Assembly (NCBI GenBank): GCA_964457585.1
Contig: CAYWFU010000060.1
Span: forward strand, 1-18,740
Source of the DNA: CAYWFU01 sp964457585
Lineage (GTDB): Bacteria > JACRDZ01
DNA length: 18,740 nt
Direction: 5' to 3'
Both the position numbers and the translations under genes were made by a program. The notes under the pieces are model-generated. The model made no database searches and was not told the DNA's origin. It saw nothing but the letters and a program-made list of their open reading frames with translations. Positions within the stretch are counted from its first letter, which is position 1. Every line of letters begins with the position of its first letter. This document shows positions 8,510 to 14,755 of this stretch, one piece after another.

Positions 8510-9229
8510 ATGAAAAATTTGTCAGATTTAGAATTATGGGATAGTTATTCAAAAGTTATAGATGTATTAAAAGAATCTGATGATTATATGCAAATGATAA
8601 AGATTTCTTATGATTATTTAAATTTAACAGATGGGGATAAAATACTTGAAGTTGGATGTGGAACAGGAAACTGGATAGAATTTAACAAAAATAATAATAT
8701 TGAATACACCGGGATTGATATATCACAAAAAATGATTGAAATAGCAGAAAGAAAATTTAAAGATAGAACAAATATATGCTTTTATAACAGAGACCTTCGG
8801 CAGAAACTGCCCTTCCCGGATAATTATTTTGACAAGATAGTTGGAATATTGATTTATAGCTATCTTGGAGATAAAAATTCAAGAATAAATATATTAAAAG
8901 AACTGGTTAGAGTTAGTAAATCGGATTGTAAAATAATTTTGACAACTCCAAAAAAAGATGCAAAATTAAGTAAAAAAATTTTTATACGTTTTTTTATAAA
9001 TAAAATAAAAAATGGAACACTCATTAAAAATTTAAAAGTTATTCCAATAGGGATTAAAGCCAGAAAACATGGTAAAATGATTGAAGAAAAAGTAAAAAAT
9101 AAAGAATTTTTTTTCTTTTCTGAAGAAGAATTGCTCGATGAATTCTCTTCTGTTAATTCTTTTAAAGAAATAAGATATCAATATTTGTATGGGGGTGGGG
9201 CAATTGGTGTTATGGCAAGGAAAAAATAA
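8510..9229 (+). CDS. Class I SAM-dependent methyltransferase
   Basis: The 239-residue protein has the SAM-binding motif ILEVGCGTGNW (residues 45-55), the acidic ribose-binding residue D70 in YTGID, and motif II/III-like NRDLRQKLPFPDNYFDKIV (93-111). These are characteristic of Methyltransf_11/25-type enzymes. The C-terminal half is lysine-rich and does not show the acceptor. GAGGAAG precedes the ATG by suitable spacing. It follows the cyclase-family gene by 46 nt, occupied by the right arm of a hairpin, and precedes a SRPBCC gene, so small-molecule methylation is a reasonable guess and no more than that. Confidence 0.85.
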   Translation: MKNLSDLELWDSYSKVIDVLKESDDYMQMIKISYDYLNLTDGDKILEVGCGTGNWIEFNKNNNIEYTGIDISQKMIEIAERKFKDRTNICFYNRDLRQKLPFPDNYFDKIVGILIYSYLGDKNSRINILKELVRVSKSDCKIILTTPKKDAKLSKKIFIRFFINKIKNGTLIKNLKVIPIGIKARKHGKMIEEKVKNKEFFFFSEEELLDEFSSVNSFKEIRYQYLYGGGAIGVMARKK

Positions 9230-9285
9230 TTAATATTATACAACAGCGCTACAGTATAGTTAATGGCATTGATATTAAATTGGCG

Positions 9286-9405
9286 ATTGAGCATTGAGCA
9301 TTGACAATTGAGCATTATAATTTAATTTATATTATAACGTCTAATGTTTTCAAAGGATTTAAACCTCAATGCTCAATTATCAATGCTCAATTATCAATTG
9401 TCAAT
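9286..9405. repeat. Period-7 hairpin element in a 226-nt intergenic region
   Basis: The left arm has 7-nt units ATTGAGC (9286, 9293), ATTGACA (9300), ATTGAGC (9307). The right arm has the inverse units GCTCAAT (9371), TATCAAT (9378), GCTCAAT (9385), TATCAAT (9392), TGTCAAT (9399). The loop holds a further small AT stem near 9315-9338. It occupies most of 9230-9455 between co-directional genes; the remainder shows no gene or clear promoter. Confidence 0.85.
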
Positions 9406-9455
9406 ACTATTTACTCAGACTTGTGGGTAATAGTTAGATAAGGGAGGGAAGTATT

Positions 9456-9887
9456 ATGTTCCATGGAGAGACATCTATTGAAATAAACCAGAATATAGAT
9501 ATGGTTTATAAGATAAGTAAAGATAATATGGTTGAATACATTTCTTTTTTGCGTTCAGATGTAAAAATAGTTGAAAAAAAAAAGGACTTTATAAAATTAA
9601 AAATATCCGATCAAAAATTCACATGGATTCTTGATATTTTTTTTAACGATTATGATAAAACAATAAAGCATATACAATCTGAAGGTCCTATCAAAGGGCT
9701 TGAAGCAATCTGGCAATTCAAAAAACTGGATGAAAAAAAGACTCAAATAACATGTATTCATGATTTTGATTTAAAAAAATTTCATATTTTTAAAAAATTA
9801 ATTTCTCAATTTTTGTATAAAACACAGATGAAGCCTTATGTAGATAATATTTTTATCAAAATCAAAGAAAAAGCTGAATTAATGTAG
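9456..9887 (+). CDS. SRPBCC (START-like) family protein, polyketide cyclase/aromatase-like
   Basis: This 143-residue protein fits the small helix-grip fold family: an N-terminal strand MFHGETSIEINQNIDMVYKI, a central GPIKGLEAIWQFKKLDEKKTQITCIHDF stretch typical of these beta-sheet cavities, and a long C-terminal helix (HIFKKLISQF onward). Members bind hydrophobic ligands, and the polyketide cyclase/aromatase branch folds polyketide chains. No catalytic residues can be assigned by eye. A strong GGGAGGGAAG precedes the ATG. The gene ends 8 nt before the preferred start of the KS fusion, so the two are almost certainly co-expressed, which favours a ligand shared with the condensing enzyme. Confidence 0.72.
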   Translation: MFHGETSIEINQNIDMVYKISKDNMVEYISFLRSDVKIVEKKKDFIKLKISDQKFTWILDIFFNDYDKTIKHIQSEGPIKGLEAIWQFKKLDEKKTQITCIHDFDLKKFHIFKKLISQFLYKTQMKPYVDNIFIKIKEKAELM

Positions 9888-9895
9888 GGATGACT

Positions 9896-12232
9896 ATGAA
9901 TAAAACAACCTATATATGGGAATTTATTAAGATTTTTGATGAATGGAATAAAATAGAGACATTTTGTCAGGAAATAACAGGATCTAAAGCCCAATTTGTT
10001 GATGCAGATGGTAAATTCATTATAGGGCAAAAAAATCTTCTTCCTTTTTGTCAATATGTATATAAATCGGCATTTGGAGCATTGCATTGCCATGAATGCT
10101 ACCAAAACAATTGCTTTACTCCTGATGTTATTAAAAATGGATTTAATATATTCCAATGTCATGCCGGATTGACCAATATCAGCATTCCTGTATATCTAAA
10201 TAATGAAATTATCGGAGCTATTCTTGGAGGAGGAATGCTGACAAAAGAAAGTGATCTGAGAAATAGTTATTTATATGCTAAAAAAATAAAATTAGATAAT
10301 GATTTTATTGATAAAATTAATCAGGTTAAATATATTTCTCCGGCGAATATTGAAAATATTGCGACTATTCTAAAAAATATTACACATGAATTTAGAGATT
10401 TATTGATATCTTATTATAAACAACTTGAAGTTATTCATAAATTTTTTTCAGAATCAACTTTTAATATTATTCCCAATAAAGAAGATAAATTAACAGGACT
10501 TTTTGAGCAGGAGTTTTTCCATACACGATTAAAAGAAGAAATAGAACGATCCAGCCGTTACAATTTGCCCTTATGTATACTTATGGTCGGAATAGATAAT
10601 TTGAAAAAAATTAATGAATTATATGGGCATGAATCCGGTGATATAGTAATTAAAAATATAGTAAAATTGTTAAAAATCAATTTAAGAAAGATAGATTCAT
10701 TATATCGATATAAAGGTAATACATTCGCGATTTTAGCTTCAAATACTCATGTACATCATGCAACTAAATTAGCTGAAAGAATAAAAAAGATTATTGCAAA
10801 AAAACAAGAGATGTTTGAACCAGGTCAAGAAAATTTCAATGTAAGTATAAGTATTGGGATTGCTCCATATACAATACATTCATCTTCAGTTTCTATTTTA
10901 ACAGAGGATGCACTAAATGCACTTGAACATGCACATAATGCTAATGCAGGCACTATTAGAATTCATGAATTAGCCTCAGTAAAAAGTGATAAACGGCGTG
11001 TTGTGATTACAGGAATCGGAGTTGTATCTCCCATTGGAATTGGAAAGGAAAATTTTATATCAAATTTAAAGGCAGGTAAAAGTGGAATAAGTAAAATATC
11101 TCTTTTTGATGCTTCAAATTTTACTTCACGAATTGCCGGTGAAGTTAAGGATTTGAATATGAATCAATATATGTCACAAAAAGTTATAGATCGAACCTGC
11201 CGCTCATCTCAATTTGCGATAGCTGCAAGCAAAATGGCTATCTATGATGCCGGGCTGACTGATTTATTTAATTATGATACAAACAGGATTAGTGTAATTA
11301 TAGGTTCAGGTGTTGCCGGGCTTGAATATGGTGAAGAACAAATAGAATCTTATGTAAAACAGGGTGTTAGAAAAGTCAGCCCTTATCTTTCAGTAATAGT
11401 TTTTGCTGGAATTATTTCGAGTGAAGTATCTATAGAACTTGGAGTAAAAGGGAAAAGTATAACAATTTCTACAGGATGTACTTCAAGTGCTGATGCAATC
11501 GGGCATGCTCTGCATGAAATTCAGCGCGGCGATAGCGATATAATTGTTACTGGCGGAACAGAAGCACCTTTAAGACCGACAATTTTAGCATCATTCTGTA
11601 CTTTAAAAGCAGTTTCTACTTTTAATGATATTCCGGAAAAAGCAAGCAGGCCTTTTGATAAAAAAAGAGATGGATTTGTACTTAGCGAAGGTTCTGGTAT
11701 ATTGGTACTTGAAGAATTACAGCATGCGCTGCGGCGAGGAGCGCATATTTATGGTGAAATAATTGGGTATGGCGCTACTGATGATGCGTTTCATCGTACC
11801 CAGCCGGCTCCAAACGGAGATTCTGCTGCTAAAGCAATATGTAATGCATTATCAATGGCTCAAGTATCTATAGAAGAAATTGATTATATTAATTCTCATG
11901 GAAGCGCAACACCTCTTAATGATTCCACTGAGACAATGGTAATTAAAAATGTTTTCAGAAAAAATGCTTATAAAATTCCGGTAAGTTCAACAAAATCAAT
12001 GGAAGGACATCCATTAGGTGCAAGCGGTGCAATAGAACTTATTGCCTCAGTACTTGGTATGGAATATAAATTTTTGCCGCCGACTATAAATTATGAGGAC
12101 CCTGATCCTTTTTGCGATCTGGAAGACTATGTAACAACAGGAGCGCGAACTAAAGAAATAAATACATTCATTTCCAATAGTTTTGGTTTTGGCGGAAAAA
12201 ACGCTTGTTTAGTGGTAAGGAAATATATTTAG
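9896..12232 (+). CDS. PocR sensor - degenerate GGDEF - beta-ketoacyl synthase (FabF/KS-alpha-like) fusion
   Basis: A single 778-residue frame joins three domains. Residues about 8-173 match the PocR sensory domain, with a Cys cluster (C52, C65, C68, C73, C88, the last in CHAGL) and IIGAILGGGML. Residues about 197-360 have a diguanylate-cyclase fold (KLTGLFEQEFF, NLKKINELYGHESGD, VSISIGIA), but KGNTF replaces GGDEF, so synthesis of c-di-GMP is unlikely. Residues 367-778 are a full condensing enzyme: RRVVITGIGVVSPIG start, nucleophile C528 in STGCTSSADAIG, H668 in NSHGSATPLND, H705 in EGHPLGASG, and the NSFGFGGKNA end. TGCTS resembles type II PKS KS-alpha more than housekeeping FabF. ATG 9896 is preferred because AGGG lies 6 nt upstream; ATG 9890 abuts that AGGG. 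No start codon lies at the KS boundary, so this is a true fusion. The last 4 nt overlap the convergent sigma gene. Confidence 0.9.
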   Translation: MNKTTYIWEFIKIFDEWNKIETFCQEITGSKAQFVDADGKFIIGQKNLLPFCQYVYKSAFGALHCHECYQNNCFTPDVIKNGFNIFQCHAGLTNISIPVYLNNEIIGAILGGGMLTKESDLRNSYLYAKKIKLDNDFIDKINQVKYISPANIENIATILKNITHEFRDLLISYYKQLEVIHKFFSESTFNIIPNKEDKLTGLFEQEFFHTRLKEEIERSSRYNLPLCILMVGIDNLKKINELYGHESGDIVIKNIVKLLKINLRKIDSLYRYKGNTFAILASNTHVHHATKLAERIKKIIAKKQEMFEPGQENFNVSISIGIAPYTIHSSSVSILTEDALNALEHAHNANAGTIRIHELASVKSDKRRVVITGIGVVSPIGIGKENFISNLKAGKSGISKISLFDASNFTSRIAGEVKDLNMNQYMSQKVIDRTCRSSQFAIAASKMAIYDAGLTDLFNYDTNRISVIIGSGVAGLEYGEEQIESYVKQGVRKVSPYLSVIVFAGIISSEVSIELGVKGKSITISTGCTSSADAIGHALHEIQRGDSDIIVTGGTEAPLRPTILASFCTLKAVSTFNDIPEKASRPFDKKRDGFVLSEGSGILVLEELQHALRRGAHIYGEIIGYGATDDAFHRTQPAPNGDSAAKAICNALSMAQVSIEEIDYINSHGSATPLNDSTETMVIKNVFRKNAYKIPVSSTKSMEGHPLGASGAIELIASVLGMEYKFLPPTINYEDPDPFCDLEDYVTTGARTKEINTFISNSFGFGGKNACLVVRKYI

Positions 12233-13146
12233 CAATTACTTTTTTCATTAATTAATTTTACAGCCATATCTTTCATTAAAAATTCTGCTTCTTTACTGAA
12301 AACTAAGCTTCGCAATTTTTTTAGTGCTTTATCTTCTATTTGTCTTATACGTTCTCTTGTAAGTTTAAAATGTAATCCTATATCTTCCAGAGTTAATGGT
12401 TCTTCACCATTAAGGCCAAATCTTAGAATCAGCACTTCTTTTTCTCTAATAGATAATAAGTCCAATAAATTCTGAATTTCCTGATGTTGTTCTAAAACTG
12501 CAATAGTATTTTTATAAATAGAATGTTCATCGGAAATAAATTCTATAAATTTTACATATTTCTCTTTGCCAATGTAACTTTCAATTGAGGTGGGATTTTG
12601 TGTTGAAAAATTTACATCCATTATTTTTTTTACATTATCTAAAGTCATTTTCATTTTAAATGAAATTTCTTCAGCAGTTGGATTTCTATGTAGTTCTTGT
12701 TCTAATTCCTTAACTGTTTTAAAAAATAAATTTATACGTTTAATCATGTATACAGGAATTCTTATTGTGCGGCCATGATTTTCTATAGCCCTAATAATAC
12801 TTTGTTTAATCCATAATGTAGCATATGTGCTGAATTTACAACCTTTATTTAATTTAAATTTTTCGCACGCTTTTATTAAACCAAGATTCCCTTCTTCAAT
12901 TAAATCCAATAGTGTAAGTCCGCAATTTTTATAACGTTTTGCAACATTAACAACTAAACGAAGGTTGCTCTTAATAAGCATTAAACGGGCTTCCGGGTCA
13001 TGTTTTTTGAGTCTTATTTCAAGTTGTCTTTCTTCTTTAGGATTTAAAAGAGGGATTTTATTAATATCATTAAAATATTGTCTTACTGAATTATGGTTAA
13101 TTACATAATCTTCATTTTCACCTTTTTTATCAAAAGGATTTGGCAT
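12229..13146 (-). CDS. RNA polymerase sigma factor, RpoD/sigma70 family
   Basis: From ATG 13146 the protein has 305 residues. Region 1.2 (SVRQYFNDINKIPLLNPKEE) is followed by region 2 (SNLRLVVNVAKRYKNCGL, LIEEGNLGLIKACEKF, FSTYATLWIKQSIIRAIENH, RTIRIPVY), region 3 and region 4 with a helix-turn-helix (TLEDIGLHFKLTRERIRQIE). The size and absence of a long acidic region 1.1 suggest a group 2/3 alternative sigma factor, although a compact primary factor is not excluded. AAGGGAG five nt before ATG 13146 fixes the start; ATG 13161 lies upstream of that signal. The gene is the last of a three-gene unit with DUF4388 and an MCP-like sensor, which may feed signals to it. Its stop overlaps the KS fusion stop, with no room for a terminator. 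Confidence 0.93.
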   Translation of the reverse strand: MPNPFDKKGENEDYVINHNSVRQYFNDINKIPLLNPKEERQLEIRLKKHDPEARLMLIKSNLRLVVNVAKRYKNCGLTLLDLIEEGNLGLIKACEKFKLNKGCKFSTYATLWIKQSIIRAIENHGRTIRIPVYMIKRINLFFKTVKELEQELHRNPTAEEISFKMKMTLDNVKKIMDVNFSTQNPTSIESYIGKEKYVKFIEFISDEHSIYKNTIAVLEQHQEIQNLLDLLSIREKEVLILRFGLNGEEPLTLEDIGLHFKLTRERIRQIEDKALKKLRSLVFSKEAEFLMKDMAVKLINEKSNC

Positions 13147-13161
13147 AATTACTCCCTTCAT

Positions 13162-13944
13162 TTAATCACTTTTTGGAATAATACAAATCATTTTTTCTTT
13201 AATAATTTTTGCTTTATTGCTGTCAATAAAAAGAAAAATAAATTTTTCTATTTTATTGCAAAGTTCAAAAAAATCATCCTTATTATTAAGTTTAGACCCT
13301 GTTATCTTTTTTTCGATATTTTTAGCATCTTTTCCCAGATTATCCCATAAAACAGCAATCATTTTACTCTTAATTACTTCTTCTTTAAAAGGCTCCTCAA
13401 GTTTGACTTCACCTTTTACCAGCAAACCCGCAGACAGTAGCTCATAAACTATTTTTAGTGTTTCTAATTCTCCATAACTGGTTTTATCAACAATTTCCTT
13501 GCAGGTACGTTTCCCATCTATTAGAGAAAGAACATTCCATTCTTTTGGACTTAGATTTATATCAGTAGAGTCTTTTTTAATGTCTTCAATCACAGTAAAT
13601 ATTATATTCAAGGAAGGTATTTTTGTTTTAATTTTTTCCAGTTCATCTACATGCCGTGCACCTTCCATTATTAAATTCATCCAATTAATGGTAATAGTTT
13701 CGGTTGGAGTGGTTATATTATTTTCAAACTTAAATGTACCGCGTGTCCAATTGAATAAATTATAAGCTGCTTCTTCACCTTTAATATTATTATATATAGA
13801 ATGAACAGGTTGCCCTTCATTAAAATAAATAAAACCTATTTCATTTTCTCTTTTTAATTCCAGCATCCCTGTCCGTTTACCCATACCTATCAATTGGATT
13901 ATATCAGGCAAGCTGAAATGAGTAAGATCTCCTTCTAATCCCAT
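13162..13944 (-). CDS. DUF4388 domain protein
   Basis: The 260-residue protein starts with GLEGDLTHFSLPDIIQLI and continues GKRTGMLELKRENEIGFIYF and EGQPVHSIYNNIKGEEAAYN. This is the pattern of DUF4388, a domain found in PatA-like and gliding/chemosensory regulators. The middle (about residues 115-190) resembles winged-helix-like segments (SPKEWNVLSLIDGKRTCKEI, ETLKIVYELLSAGLL), a region that often follows DUF4388. It has no membrane segment and no catalytic motif. ATG 13944 has GGAG five nt upstream; the frame extends to a TTG at 13971, which is less likely. It sits 15 nt before the sigma gene and behind the MCP-like gene, so a signalling adaptor role is inferred. Confidence 0.82.
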   Translation of the reverse strand: MGLEGDLTHFSLPDIIQLIGMGKRTGMLELKRENEIGFIYFNEGQPVHSIYNNIKGEEAAYNLFNWTRGTFKFENNITTPTETITINWMNLIMEGARHVDELEKIKTKIPSLNIIFTVIEDIKKDSTDINLSPKEWNVLSLIDGKRTCKEIVDKTSYGELETLKIVYELLSAGLLVKGEVKLEEPFKEEVIKSKMIAVLWDNLGKDAKNIEKKITGSKLNNKDDFFELCNKIEKFIFLFIDSNKAKIIKEKMICIIPKSD

Positions 13945-13989
13945 AATTTCTCCACATATATTATAAATCAACTAATTATATTCAAAAAA

Positions 13990-14661
13990 CTAAAATTCCA
14001 ATAAAGATTCCTGAAAACGGTTCCACCATCGAAAGATAATAACTGTATTGATAATTGTCAAGATAAAAATTATAATCAATACTATTCCCGCTATATTTGA
14101 TGTTTGTTTTGAATCAGAATTTTCGCTTTCAATCTCTTCAACTTTTTTTTCAATATCGTTATAAGTAGATTCTTTAATATCTGCGGCAACAGTAATCATT
14201 TTTTCACCTAATCTGAATGAATTATTAACCAATTCTTCTTTTTGTTCCCATATTTCTGATGCACCTACTAATCTTATAGTTTTTTCAATTTTTTTTATAT
14301 TAATGGACATTTCTATTAATTTGTCTTTTAATTCTTGTGTTGTTACAATTGATATAGCTTTATCTACTTCAGTTGTAAGTCTTTTTACTTGGGCTGATAC
14401 CATAGCGGTATCTTTATCATATTCAGCAACATAGCGCAGTAATCCAAGTTCAACTTCAAGAGAATTAGCATGAATACGTTCAGTAGATTTTATTAAAGGC
14501 TGATAAACGTTTGTAATTAATGTAATATTATCTTGAATAGATTTTAAACTTTTTTGTACAATAAAGAGTGAGATAATGGATACCGTGCAGACGACTACCA
14601 TGGAAATAATAATTATATAAAAACCGGTTTGCAGTTGTTTACCTATTGTTTTTTCTGCCAT
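13990..14661 (-). CDS. Truncated MCP-like membrane sensor protein (no HAMP or signalling domain)
   Basis: The 223-residue protein has one transmembrane segment near the N-terminus (about 15-36), a helical periplasmic-type region (37-185) resembling the four-helix-bundle sensor of chemoreceptors (ITNVYQPLIKSTERIHANSLEVE and onward) and a second transmembrane segment (about 190-210). It then stops after a short cytoplasmic tail (RWWNRFQESLLEF). A normal chemoreceptor or kinase would continue with HAMP and an output domain, so it may signal through a partner, for example the DUF4388 protein downstream. AGGAG six nt before the ATG and a promoter at 14690-14718 support this start as first gene of its unit. 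Function is unknown. Confidence 0.78.
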   Translation of the reverse strand: MAEKTIGKQLQTGFYIIIISMVVVCTVSIISLFIVQKSLKSIQDNITLITNVYQPLIKSTERIHANSLEVELGLLRYVAEYDKDTAMVSAQVKRLTTEVDKAISIVTTQELKDKLIEMSINIKKIEKTIRLVGASEIWEQKEELVNNSFRLGEKMITVAADIKESTYNDIEKKVEEIESENSDSKQTSNIAGIVLIIIFILTIINTVIIFRWWNRFQESLLEF

Positions 14662-14689
14662 TTTTTTCTCCTGTTATAATTGAAAAAGA

Positions 14690-14718
14690 ATAATACAACT
14701 AAAACCTATTATATTCAA
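14690..14718 (-). promoter_or_regulatory. Promoter for the MCP-like / DUF4388 / sigma unit
   Basis: On the minus strand TTGAAT (14718-14713) and TATTAT (14695-14690) are separated by exactly 17 nt, with transcription expected near 14683 and a leader of about 20 nt. Just upstream, 14719-14747 is an all-AT imperfect inverted repeat (13-nt arms, two mismatches) that might mark the end of the preceding transcript, but its stem is weak and no clear U-run follows. Confidence 0.5.
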
Positions 14719-14755
14719 TAGAAAATTTAAAAAATTTAATATTTCTATGAGTTAT

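Noticed and set aside
9241..9275. Possible relic of the period-8 element at 3620 (ACAGCGCTACAGTATAG)
   Set aside because: Only loose similarity to the reverse complement of 3620-3654; cannot be told from chance by eye.
9286..9405. Tandem short units considered as a CRISPR array
   Set aside because: Units are 7 nt, contiguous and inverted in the second half; there are no unique spacers and no cas genes.
10940..11010. KS part as a separate gene
   Set aside because: The frame is continuous and no ATG, GTG or TTG with an SD lies at the domain border.
12229..12232. 4-nt overlap of convergent stop codons of the KS fusion and the sigma gene
   Set aside because: Common in compact bacterial genomes; it only indicates no dedicated terminator here.
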